64,000 bases of DNA, taken from positions 2,678,501-2,742,500 of the forward strand of contig OU015655.1 of NCBI GenBank assembly GCA_907165275.2. Direction: 5' to 3'. The translations under genes and the position numbers were made by a program. Below are positions 45,330 to 54,830 of this stretch, one piece after another (the stretch's first letter is position 1; every line of letters starts with the position of its first letter). Under the pieces are notes generated by a model. That model saw only the letters and a program-made list of their open reading frames with translations, had not been told where the DNA came from and made no database searches. This DNA comes from Zygaena filipendulae (lineage: Eukaryota; Arthropoda; Insecta; Lepidoptera; Zygaenidae).

Positions 45330-45935
45330 TCTTATATATTAGGATGAAGACTTAAATTTAATGTGTAATGTTCTGTGCGCATTTGACTATTCTGTGAGTC
45401 TGTATCTGTTGATCCTTCAATAAAGAAAATAAAAACATAATAATGAAACAAAAAATAGGATTGAATTTTTAAACAAATTCATTATTTAAAAAAAAATAAT
45501 GACTTTTTATTTATTATGTAGAAATTACCGTTATTTAACTTATTTAATAACTTACTTTGAACAACAATATTTTTGTTTTTTTTAACTATTTTATTTTATT
45601 TCATTATAAAATCACAAATAAAAACAAGATCATTGCTCCCAATATGTTAATTAAAAAATACAAAAAGGAAAAAACATATACAATTCATGGGTTTGAACCC
45701 CATAATTACTCTTTCCTCGATAGTCGATATTATCAAATGCAGTCTTTGGCTCCGCTAGACCAACTAAGCGATAGATAAAGTGGTGAAATATTGTATCTTA
45801 TATATGGTTTTTTAATGTCACGAACAGTCTTCATTCGTTTATAACTCACAAAACTTCTTGCACCATATTAGTGTGCATAATACGTTTGTTCACGGTATTT
45901 ATGTGTGCGTAAGCGAACTTGTTGGGACGGAACCG

Positions 45936-45996
45936 ATATTTCTCACACATAGATCTGTATTAGTGTGCCCTGCACAGCTATCTATTTTGTTGTGTG
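45936..45996 (-). repeat. Right terminal inverted repeat of the Tc1/mariner-type element
   Basis: It runs from atatttctcacacatagatc through ttagtgtgccctgc to ttttgttgtgtg, the inverted match of 42622-42681, and is flanked by TA at 45997-45998. Confidence 0.8.
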
Positions 45997-46346
45997 TACT
46001 ACACGTTTTGCATCGCATTTCATTCGTTTGTTCCAAAAGTGTCCGCATCGATGTTATAATATAACCTTCGTTTTATTCATTCGCTGATAATCCGTGCATG
46101 CATGCATGTCCCTGTTATCCTCATATTGTGTTTACCTACTTTTTGGATTCCTTACGTGTTTGTTGTCTTACTCGTTAGTACAATTTCTTGGCATACCTAT
46201 AAGTTATATGTTCATATTTTTTTTCCCTTTCCCAATGGGACTTGTGGTTTATATATTTACCTTAAACATGAAAATTTCTCGCCAAAAAGGCCATGGATAC
46301 GAGTTTCTGTGTTTTTTGATTAAAAGAACTAGAAAATTAGGTATTT

Positions 46347-46466
46347 AAATTTCACGAAATTTCAACTCAATGTGTCGCCGTTATTATTTGATTACGTAAA
46401 ATAGGGTGAATACTTGTCTAATATTTTTTATTAATCTGCATGACAGACTAAAAATTTCAATTTAGT
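46347..46466 (-). mobile_element. MITE family D remnant
   Basis: Only the gaaatttcaactcaatgtgt ... ctgcatgacagactaaaaat portion remains. The octamer-bearing centre is lost. Confidence 0.6.
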
Positions 46467-46547
46467 AAGTTTGTGCGTTGTGTATTTGTGGCTCAGAGCC
46501 TGCGGGCAAACACTAGGTACGCCGCCGCTTTGTTGGAACGGATATTT

Positions 46548-46781
46548 ACGGCCGCACTCAGAGTCGTTATAATGATTACTTAATTCTAAGTAAAGATTTT
46601 TAGAACAAAATTGCCGCAATCAGAGACGTTCAAAAAATTTATGTTAATTGTCATTTAACTAAATTTAACTTAACTAGTCAAATGCCAGCTAATATTAAGT
46701 TGATGAACGTTTCTGATTGCGGCATTTAAAAATCTTTACTTAAAGTTAAGTAATCATTAAAACGACTGTGAGTGCGACCGT
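46548..46781. mobile_element. MITE family C, copy 2
   Basis: The ends are TTA/CGGCCGCACTCAGAG and ctgtgagtgcgaccg/TTA. The interior is palindromic (aattgccgcaatcagagacg against cgtttctgattgcggca). Confidence 0.75.
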
Positions 46782-47311
46782 TAGAGTCTAAAGCTATTGC
46801 GCGACAAAATTCCCGATAATTCGCATTTCGTCGCACAAAAGTAGGGTTCAAATGACTAAGTATTTATATAATTTCCGAGCTTATAGGATTAAAACATCTC
46901 ACACTAGAGTCTTAAAATTATGTATCAAAGATAATATAGTAATCACTAGTATTTCCAGTATAGAAACCGGATTGTGAATTTTATACTGTCAAATTTCATT
47001 AGGCGGTCCGTGGTTGGGTGGTGTATTATCGTCTGTGCACATCTGGCTCGTCATTGTTAGTTTATTTCGCTGATGTTGTCGAGGTTTACCTCCACCGGTT
47101 AACAACCTTCGCCTATCTCCCATTTCTTTTTTATCTCTATCTCTTTCTTCCCAAAAACAAAAGATATTAGAAACGCCCCCTAAATTAAAAGGCATAGAAC
47201 CGAAAACGGCATAGACTTGTAGGCTTGAAAGTATTAATAGGTATTAACCATAAATATAGATATTTATAAATTTACTTGATATTAATCTCTCGTTTCGGAA
47301 TATACGTCTTA

Positions 47312-47548
47312 CGGCCGCACTCAGAGTCAAATTTAATGATTACTTACTTAAGTATAGATTTTTAAAACAAAACTGCCGCAATCAGAGACGTTCAGTAAAT
47401 TAATGTTAATTGGCATTTAATGAGATATAACTTAATTAGTTAAATGCCAATTCACATTAATTTATTAAACTTGTCTGATTGCGGCAGTTTTGTTTTAAAA
47501 ATCTATACTTAACTAAGTAATCATTAAATTCGACTCTGAGTGCGGCGG
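47312..47548. mobile_element. MITE family C, copy 3
   Basis: TTA/CGGCCGCACTCAGAGTC on the left and GACTCTGAGTGCGGCGG/TAA on the right fit a TA target duplication. Long internal arms are aaacaaaactgccgcaatca against tgattgcggcagttttgttt. Confidence 0.8.
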
Positions 47549-48496
47549 TAAGCCTCGAATGAAAATTGCATCTTCAGATTTTTGTACGTAAGTATATATT
47601 ATAATTATATACTGCTAGTCCAGTGGCCATGCACCTACCCGCGGCTCTTTCACTCCTTGATTGCGATTCTTCTACGAAATGTTTAGTGCAGGCACGGAAT
47701 ATTACGTATTATCTTGTCTTATGTAAGAGATAAGTAAAAATTATTTAAACGCAGTCTCCTAGTAAAACAAAGCTTTAGTTTAAAAAAAATGGCTCTTTGA
47801 ATAAATTGCAATTGTGTATTGTCTATATTTGGCTCCTTTGGATGACATGGTTGCCGACCGCTGTGCTAGTCCAATCAAGGTACAGTCAGTATCGAAAGTA
47901 GCTAAGCAATTTGAGAGCTCATATATGCTACTCAATACTCATTCAAAGTGATTATAATCATCTATCCAACAAAACTTTTCTGATGGTTTAAATTATAACT
48001 AAGCACGTATACCTACATGTATATATTTCATAGCAAACTAAAAGTATTCTTCACTGTCTAATCTCAGGTGATAAGGCAATCGTGAAGATTTGTTTTTTTA
48101 AATATATTTGACACAATCTCTTTAGATGAAATTGTCGCGTAATTTGAATATTCTTGTGATGTCATTGGTTTTTATTTTAGAACTATTTAAATACATAGTG
48201 TGCTCCTATATGTATATCTGCTGTTGACTGTACTCTCAATTTTTGCTCGTTTAAGCATATAATTATAGGCATAAAACGGCATTCAGGGCACGTAATGTCG
48301 CAGAACTGAAAGTGTGGTCGAACAACTAGAGATTACGTTACTGTCATTGTTTTTGTGCTTCCATTTAGAGCTGATTATCTCTAGATATGCGTGTAAGTTA
48401 ATTTGTGTGTTTTCCGGATGGAACCAGGATCTTGTGAGTTTTGTCATTTTATTATTGTTAACAAGCTTTTATTATTGTTATTGTTAACAATTTTAT

Positions 48497-48840
48497 TATT
48501 GTCTAGACGTTTGACCACAGTTCACCTGATTTAAGTGACTCTGTTGTAGAAGATTGTAAACACGCCTAGCTTGGATTGGGAACTGGCTTTCAATTGAAAC
48601 TGCCAGAGCGCACCGTTAGGTGCTAGTCGATAGATTTTCAACTTGAAGAAAATCTGTCGACTACTACTACTACTACTACTAGCTAGACAGCCGCGGGTAC
48701 TAGAAAGTACCCTGCCGCCGTGCTATGGTTTCCTCACGATGTTTTCCTTAACTGACAGCTCTTGCTGATTGTTGAATGTTCGAATTGGATCTACGCCTTG
48801 TGGCGTGTGACCCGAACGCACACACCACTGCCCCCTGGCT
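48497..48840 (+). repeat. Dispersed repeat 'tagacgtttgaccacag...'
   Basis: It shares gaccacagttcacctgat, gcgcaccgttaggtgcta, tggtttcctcacgatgtttt and acgccttgtggcgtgtgac with 62093-62380, and with 31835-32150 in part. It contains a short (act)n run at 48662-48680. Confidence 0.45.
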
Positions 48841-48890
48841 AAATGGAGGATCTATAATTGTTATCACTGATGCGTTCATTTTCTTCTTAA

Positions 48891-49183
48891 TATACAACGT
48901 GTTAATGAATTAACTGAAAGCCTGATACTTAAAAAGTTATTCAACATTAGTTGGGAGGTGACCTATCTACGAAATTCCAAACGCTACGCCCGCGCCTACC
49001 AGTTCGAATTTTTTTCTGCGGACGGCGACGTACGCGCCCAATATTGTATTATAAATAATTTAGACATGGGCTAGTAAAAATTAAAAAATATAACCTATAT
49101 TAAAACATAGTGCGATCGATTCGCTAGTTGATTATAAGCAAACTACTTTCTAGTTTTCAGTTAATTCATTAACACGTTGTATA
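48891..49183. mobile_element. MITE family A, copy 2 (internally deleted)
   Basis: It has the same termini as 4339-4693 (TATACAACGTGTTAATGAAT and ATTCATTAACACGTTGTATA). It lacks the block containing acaataatatcattaaaata and the tgtcgaaaaaattta segment, so it is about 60 bp shorter. Confidence 0.75.
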
Positions 49184-49400
49184 TAAATCACGTGTCACGT
49201 TGTTTGTCCGCGATGGACTACGAAACTACTGAACGGATTTTGATAAAATTTTGTAACCATTTATAATATGGTCCAACTTAAAAGATAGGATAGTTTTTAT
49301 CCCGGAATTCCCGCGGGAACTCCGGAATTAATGCGAGGAACAGCTAATCACCGTAAACTACTGTCAGGAGTACAAAGAAGACATAGAGTACTTTTTCAAT
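49184..49400 (+). mobile_element. Composite Helitron, second copy
   Basis: It matches 23481-23700 block by block (taaatcacgtgtcacgttgt, atggtccaacttaaaagata, ggaacagctaatcaccgtaa, tactgtcaggagtac) and ends without CTAG. It starts at the very edge of MITE A copy 2. Confidence 0.65.
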
Positions 49401-49487
49401 AAAGTGTTTTTCATTTCATTCATTAAGTGTCTAATTGAAAAACTGCATGCCACTGTCACAATGTCTAATACCGGTTTCCGTTTCCAG

Positions 49488-49659
49488 CCGCCGCTGCCGC
49501 GCGGCTACCCACCGCCGACGAATGCTCTACTGTTCGACGACGACCCTGGCATCATGTCGGAAGTGGAGACCTCGTCCACCGGCTTCCGTAGAGGTGGGAA
49601 ACAACGCTCGTCGCTGCCCGTCGTAAGGACACCGAGCAAGACCTTGGAAAGACCATTGG
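49488..49659 (+). CDS. Exon of the AGAP005037/SRCIN1-like gene (linker before the AIP3-type domain)
   Basis: The exon lies between gtttccag (ends 49487) and CATTGG/gtatgt. It enters in phase 0 and leaves in phase 1. It encodes PPLPRGYPPPTNALLFDDDP, then GIMSEVETSSTGFRRGGKQR, then SSLPVVRTPSKTLERPLG. The proline-rich start could bind SH3 or profilin-type partners; the Ser/Arg-rich SSTGFRRGGKQRSSLPV stretch is what I recognise as the conserved lead-in to the AIP3-type domain in insect members of the family. The last residues run straight into GLVFLQY of the next exon. Confidence 0.9.
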
Positions 49660-49769
49660 GTATGTGGTCTTGTTACGGTCAGTCCGAAATACCATTGTTA
49701 AAGTGAAATATAGCTAATAAGTTAAAAAAAAACCTACAAAACTCGCTCTAAGAGTAAACTCCTCCTTTA

Positions 49770-49862
49770 ATACTTATTTATTTATTTAAACTTTATGCAC
49801 ATCACGGCACAAAAGGTGGAATTACTGCCACAGTGGCATTATCTGCCAGTCAACCTTTAGGT
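49770..49862 (+). repeat. Dispersed 'ttatttaaactttatgcaca' repeat
   Basis: It has tttatttatttaaactttat, caaaaggtggaattactgcc and cagtcaacctttagg, parallel to 29911-30003. Confidence 0.4.
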
Positions 49863-50405
49863 AGTACAAACAGTTCACTTGGCGGTGCATTTACTTACAA
49901 TATCATTGAGTAAACTGAACTAAAAAGTAATCGTCTAGGACTACCAGGTGAACTAATCAAACGATGAGGTTGCGTCTTTTAATGGGGATGTGGACTACTT
50001 TTGAAAAAAAATTCAAAAGTGGTTAGAGACCCTAAAAACGCACTTAGAAGCGCTCCAATCGGAAATCCTACCCCATCCACCGTATAGCTCAGCTCAGGCA
50101 TTGCTCCATCCCATTACTACATTCGTCCTCCTTTTTGGAAGTCTGCTAAAAATAGAATTCAAACAGTAACGACTTAGGACATAATCCCGTCTATCGTCTT
50201 TTGTTATCTTGTATTAATTAAACTTTTTCTTTTTGTATTCTATGTTTCAATTTCAAATTAGTATTCATTACATTTTCTTTGTTTTTAACACGCTTTTGTT
50301 AGCTTTCCTATTAACTAACTAACAATGTAATAAAACCTTAGAAATAATATTTTAACTTTGTATGTAGATATTATTAGTTCGGAAGACAATGCAATATTTA
50401 TTATA

Positions 50406-50575
50406 TGACAAGCTGTTCCCGGCGGTTTCACCCGCGGTAATTTTGGAGTTCCCGGGATTCCGAGATAAAAAGTACCGTGTGTTCTCTTCTGTACCCCAGA
50501 CAACATGTATGAAAAATTTAATGGTAATCGGTCCAGTCGTTCACGCGTGGTGCCGTGACCAAGGGAAATAGGAAT
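50406..50575 (-). mobile_element. Helitron, reverse orientation
   Basis: It begins acaagctgttcccggcggtt with ttcacccgcggtaattttgg, then aaaaagtaccgtgtgttctc and tcggtccagtcgttcacgcg. The terminal CTAG is mutated. Confidence 0.6.
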
Positions 50576-50620
50576 TCTTTGGTAAAACACCGGAAGATGG
50601 CGATGGGAACTCTGCCCATT

Positions 50621-50923
50621 CTAGTCCGTCTTGTAGATTGATAAAAAATATTGGACACGTATTTTATCTTTTTTTACGTAATCAAAAAATTACGGCGATA
50701 CATTGAGTTGAAATTTCGCGTGACGTCACTATTCGGACAGTTTGTATAGCGTTTTTAGCGGTTAGTGACGTCACGACCCCCTCACCCTAAACTTTAATGC
50801 GCTTTATCTCTGTATATTTTAATTTATATGAAAAAGCAAAAAATACGTGTCTATTGTTTTTCTATTTTCTAACTGACGGACTAACTAGAATTTTGATTTT
50901 CAAAAGTAGTCCACATCCCCATT
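50621..50923 (+). mobile_element. MITE family D (CRE-bearing), copy 7
   Basis: It runs from CTAGTCCGTCTTGTAGATTG to aaaagtagtccacatcccca. Perfect TGACGTCA octamers lie at 50721-50728 and 50766-50773. An isolated outer terminus of the same family (atggggatgtggactacttt) lies at 49983-50004. Confidence 0.8.
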
Positions 50924-51550
50924 CTCACGAACTTATTTATAAGTACTTCGAATATTATATGAGCAATCAACCCGTTTTAAACCCGGTGCTTGGGTTTATA
51001 CCCGATAATGCGTTTAAATCGGGTTGAATAATAATAATACTAACATTTATTTCAGGCCACAAGAACCCATAGCACCTATAAAAACCCCACATTACATTTA
51101 CCGTTACATTTAAATTACATTAAATTACAATAGAAATAATTGAAAAAACATAATATGATTTAGCTGTGATCCTTAAGGCCGCATATGGAGTATTTACACG
51201 CCCCATATACAGCCTTCAGGATCTCACTGTCGGTTGTCCGTTGATCCTTTGCATAAACCCAAGCACCGAGTCAAACCGAATTAATTGAGCATCTATATTT
51301 TATTACCGACTGCAGTATAAAAGTTATTTGGTGACTGTGTATTTCTTTTTTGTTGAAATCATATAGGTATTAATATTTATATGTCGTCAGTCACGCGTAT
51401 AATGAGGTCTGGGAAAAATACATCTCTATGACTGCCCGTGGGTTGCGACCTAAAATAATATTTACTTACTTATTTTTCACGAGCGTTTTGGAAGTCCCAT
51501 ACAAACATAGAACTCCTCAATTTTGTATAAGACGTGATTTATTTAGATAC

Positions 51551-51720
51551 TAGCTGTTCCCCGCTGTTCCAGCCGCATTAATTTTCGCCGAAATTCCGAG
51601 ATAAAAATGTCCTATTCTCTAGGTACCCCAGACAACGTGTATGCGAAATTTCATAAGTAGGTAGGTAGTTAGGGCGTGGAAGCGTAATAAACAATCTTAC
51701 ATTCATATTTATAATTCTAG
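51551..51720 (-). mobile_element. Lep1-like Helitron, reverse orientation
   Basis: It begins ACTAGCTGTTCCCCGCTGTT and includes accccagacaacgtgtatgc and gcgtggaagcgtaataaac, ending in attcatatttataattc. Confidence 0.65.
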
Positions 51721-51762
51721 TTAAAACTAGCCGAAACCCAGGGTATGCACACGTACTATATT

Positions 51763-52118
51763 TATACAACGTGTTAATGAATTAACTGAAAACCTGATAC
51801 ACCCTATTTAAAAAAATAAACAATAATATGATTAAAATATATTTTATGTCGAAAAAATTTATACTTCAAAAGTTATTCAATATTAGTTTGGAGGTGATTT
51901 ATCTACAAAATTCCAAGGGCTACGTCCGCGCCTTCCGGTTCGAATTGTTTTGCTGCGGGCGGCGTACGCGCCAAATATTGTATTATAAATAATTTAGACA
52001 TGGGTTAATAAAAATGAAAAAAAAATAACCTATATTAAAACATAGTACGATCGATTCGCTAGTTGATTCTGAGCAAACTACTTTCTAGTTTTCAGTTAAT
52101 TCATTAACACGATGTATA
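51763..52118. mobile_element. MITE family A, copy 3
   Basis: The termini are TATACAACGTGTTAATGAAT and ATTCATTAACACGATGTATA. It is the same length as copy 1 (about 355 bp), with one substitution in the right terminus. Confidence 0.8.
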
Positions 52119-52510
52119 CTATCGTATTATATTTTAATCTATTGTAACAAATACATTATAGTACAAAAAATACTATATGATTAAAAATTAATTGGTTTAT
52201 GTACTAGAATTTTTTTTTCGAATATCCTCATCACTATATTTTTTGAAATGTTTTGAATAAAATACTATTTTTCTTCCAAAAAGGTAACTCTACATTGACC
52301 CTTGGTTTGAACGCAGTATTTCTTAATGTATAGATGTCGTGGCCACATCAATACTTAGATGACACTAATGAAAACTATGTAGTTGATGCTATATTTATAT
52401 GTGTCTGACATAAACCTTTCTCGTGAATTCTATTGGTGAAAACCGCATGAAAATCCGTTCAGTGCTTTTTGAGTTTATCGCGAACAGACAGCGGAAGCGA
52501 CTTCATTTGA

Positions 52511-52706
52511 ACATAGATAAGCAATAGTGTGTTAACCCACACTGGAGAAATTTTGAGTAAATCGTGTTTTAAAATATTTAGTTACATATTTAAGCAATGT
52601 AATAAGGTAAACACATTATTAAAAAACATTTCCTAACTCTCAATAAATCGTTCTGAATCAATAACTTAAGTTTGTGGGTTAACATGTTATTGCTTATCTG
52701 CATCCA
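52511..52706. mobile_element. MITE family B, copy 2
   Basis: It runs from acatagataagcaatagtgt to taacatgttattgcttatct. It is opposite in orientation to 32633 and about 45 bp shorter. Confidence 0.7.
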
Positions 52707-52959
52707 TTTTATACTATGTAAAGATAAAGATGATAAAATCTGTTTTTATAGCTCTCACTTTACAGGTTGCCCTGTGAGCTAGATACCTAAATACCTAAAT
52801 TAAAATCTTACGGTCCAAAAGAATATTTTAAGCTACAATTAGAAAAGACACATAAATAGCTTTCATATTGAACTTTATTCAGCAAACACCATACAACAAA
52901 CACAATGTGAACGACTTATTTTACTTGCTTCTCAATTGTAATGCGAGACGAAATTGCAG

Positions 52960-53158
52960 GACTGGTATTCCTGCAATACAGGAACGAAACGAAACGCGCT
53001 CTGCTTCCGAATGAGATCACATCAATCGACACAGTGAAGGCGCTGTTTGTCAGGAGCTTCCCCAAGCAGCTGACAATGCAGTACATGGACAGCCCAATGG
53101 TGAAGATCTACATCCACGACTCCTCCAAAGACATGTTCTACGAGCTGGAAGACGTTAG
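52960..53158 (+). CDS. Exon encoding the first part of the AIP3/Bud6-type domain
   Basis: The exon lies between gaaattgcag (ends 52959) and GACGTTAG/gtgagt. It enters in phase 1 (completing Gly) and leaves in phase 2. It reads GLVFLQYRNETKRALLPNEI, TSIDTVKALFVRSFPKQLTM, QYMDSPMVKIYIHDSSKDMF and YELEDVR. This ubiquitin-like-fold segment is the signature of the AIP3/Bud6 N-terminal region shared by SRCIN1/p140Cap and KIAA1217. Known members act as cytoskeletal adaptors: yeast Bud6/Aip3 with actin and formins, p140Cap with Src and actin at membranes. The role in insects is not established here. An in-frame ATG lies 19 nt upstream of the acceptor but is intronic. The domain continues in 63549. 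Confidence 0.95.
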
Positions 53159-53229
53159 GTGAGTAAATTTCGCTTACAAACTGTAGATACAATAGGAAAT
53201 AACAGCTCATTTTATATGGTCAATTGTCA

Positions 53230-53420
53230 TACTGTTCCCCGCGGTTTCATCCGTGTTAATTTCGGAGTTCCCGCGGGAATTCCGAAACAAAATATAGTCT
53301 ATGTTACTCAGGGATAATGTAGCTTTCTAACGGTGAAAGAATTTTCGAAATTGATTTAGTAGTTTTTGAGTTAAATTGTAACAAACAAACAAAAACTAAT
53401 TTTTCCTCTTTATATATTTA
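53230..53420 (-). mobile_element. Helitron, reverse orientation, 72 bp after a donor
   Basis: It begins tactgttccccgcggtttca, with taatttcggagttcccgcgg and gtagtttttgagttaaattg. It starts shortly after the 53158 donor. Confidence 0.6.
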
Positions 53421-53904
53421 CAATAATATTCACCCAAAGGACAGGACGAAGATATTCACCCTTCTATTACAGATAAATACTGTACTGTATTCTTGTGTAG
53501 CCTAGAATGTAGCGTACGTAATCATTATGTATTTTATTCTGTATAATTAATGTTTATAAGATACTAAACGAAAGATCCCACGCAACCTTCATTAACGCTC
53601 AGATACCGTTTGACGTGCGTTGAATATATGAAAATTATCGTATATTATTATTAATTAACAAGCAGTAACATAACACACAGCTTCTTAAGAATAAAAGCAA
53701 TTTTTTACCATGGTACTTAATGGAAATAGCGAAACAGAATCCAATAGTAGATAATATCTGGTAAATGTACCCGCAAGGTGGGATCCAACAGACGTAAAAC
53801 ATTGTTTTCCAAAACAGCTTATGTGAACTATTTTGAACTACGTAGGTATTAACGAGGACACAGTTTGTTGGTGTCTATTGAAATCCTACGCCTTTCATTC
53901 CAGC

Positions 53905-54065
53905 TAGCTATTTCACGTAGTTTCACCCGAGTTAATTCCGGAATTCCCGCGAGAATTCCGAGACAAAAACTATCAGGCTTCATAGGCTTGTGTTCTTTTC
54001 CTGACTAGATTGTATGCAAAATGTAGTGATGACCAGTTAAGTAATTAGGGCGTGAAACTCACATA
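53905..54065 (-). mobile_element. Helitron, reverse orientation, diverged
   Basis: The segment agctatttcacgtagtttca with gagttaattccggaattccc and gaccagttaagtaattaggg identifies a decayed reverse copy. Confidence 0.55.
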
Positions 54066-54437
54066 ACTAGTCAAGTTTAATGGATTATTTATTGATCTTT
54101 TAAATATTCCACTGGTACTCTACTATTTAACCCTGTTTTATTATTGTCATAGATCACAAATTAAGCAAAGCTCTTATCTGTCATCTCTCAGCCTTATTAA
54201 TAGCTTGGACTTTCTTCTATTTCCTCAACGCCTACCATTTAGGCTTTGAAATATTTTGAGAATCGCCGAATCCAATTATTTACAAACAACTACAAATAGA
54301 AAGATTCCAAGACTTATTTTACTCGTTTTAATTTCGAAACAAAACTGTTCTTGAGATATAAAAATACCCTATTTTACTTGGGGTTACTATTGTATCCTAT
54401 CAGTGAAATAATTTTTAGAATTAGCTCAGTATAATTA

Positions 54438-54636
54438 TCCTACTAATATTATAAATATGAAAGTGTGGATGTTTGGATGTTTGTTACTCAATCACGCAAA
54501 AACGGCTGAACGGATTTGGATGAAATTGGGCACGCACGTTGTCAGGAGTACAGAAAAGGACATAGGGTACTTTTTATCCCGGAATTCCCTCGGGAACTCC
54601 GAAATTATCGCGCGTGAAACCGCGGGGCACAGCTAG
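54438..54636 (+). mobile_element. Full-length Lep1-like Helitron (199 bp), best preserved copy
   Basis: It runs A/TCCTACTAATATTATAAATA to accgcggggcacagCTAG/T. It has a 3' hairpin and all core blocks, and is useful as the reference for the family in this window. Confidence 0.9.
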
Positions 54637-54651
54637 TTTATAATATGCTGT

Positions 54652-54790
54652 TACTAGCTGGTTTTAGTTCTCTATAGTAGGTATGTCTTCTTTTGTGTAT
54701 AAAATTTCGTGATTATCTGTTGAGTAGTTAAGGCTTGAAAGCGTAACAAACAAACAAATAGGTAAACCGAAAAACTCATATTCGTATTTT
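54652..54790 (-). mobile_element. Helitron, reverse orientation, internally deleted
   Basis: It begins ACTAGCTGGTTTTAGTTCTC and carries aaaatttcgtgattatctgt and cttgaaagcgtaacaaacaa. The GC-rich hairpin is missing. Confidence 0.55.
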
Positions 54791-54830
54791 ATTTATTTAT
54801 ATATTTATTGCACATCCATTAAGTAAAAAA

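Larger units (their letters stand above)
42623..45996 (+). mobile_element. Tc1/mariner-superfamily DNA transposon (3.4 kb, TIRs, TA flanks)
   Basis: Inverted termini of about 60 bp lie at 42622-42681 and 45936-45996 (shared phrases acaacaaaatagatagct, gcagggcacactaatacaga and tctatgtgtg; about three differences). Both ends abut TA (42621-42622 and 45997-45998), the target duplication of this superfamily. The plus-strand transposase gene (43381-44514) lies inside, followed by a polyadenylation-type AATAAA at 44516. A full-length Helitron is nested at 45123-45329, so the element is older than that insertion. It sits in the sense orientation within an intron of the host gene. Confidence 0.8.
41363..49487 (+). 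other. Intron with an apparently intact DNA transposon
   Basis: It contains MITE G (41691-42184), the Tc1/mariner-type element (42623-45996) with a nested Helitron, two MITE C copies (46548 and 47312), a MITE D remnant (46347), a dispersed repeat (48497-48840), MITE A copy 2 (48891) and a composite Helitron (49184). I see nothing nameable in 42190-42610 or 47560-48490. Confidence 0.6.
49660..52959 (+). other. Intron (3.3 kb)
   Basis: It holds a LINE-end-like repeat (49770-49862), a reverse 'accgacttcc' remnant (50020-50160), a Helitron (50406-50575), MITE D copy 7 (50621-50923), a Helitron (51551-51720), MITE A copy 3 (51763-52118) and MITE B copy 2 (52511-52706). Nothing nameable was seen in 50930-51540 or 52710-52950. 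Confidence 0.6.

Noticed and set aside
45557..46348. Several short plus-strand frames around the right end of the Tc1/mariner-type element
   Set aside because: AT-rich, no motif; one spans the terminal inverted repeat.
52941..52959. ATG upstream of exon 52960 as a translation start
   Set aside because: The cag acceptor at 52959 and the perfect phase join from 49659 make these bases intronic.
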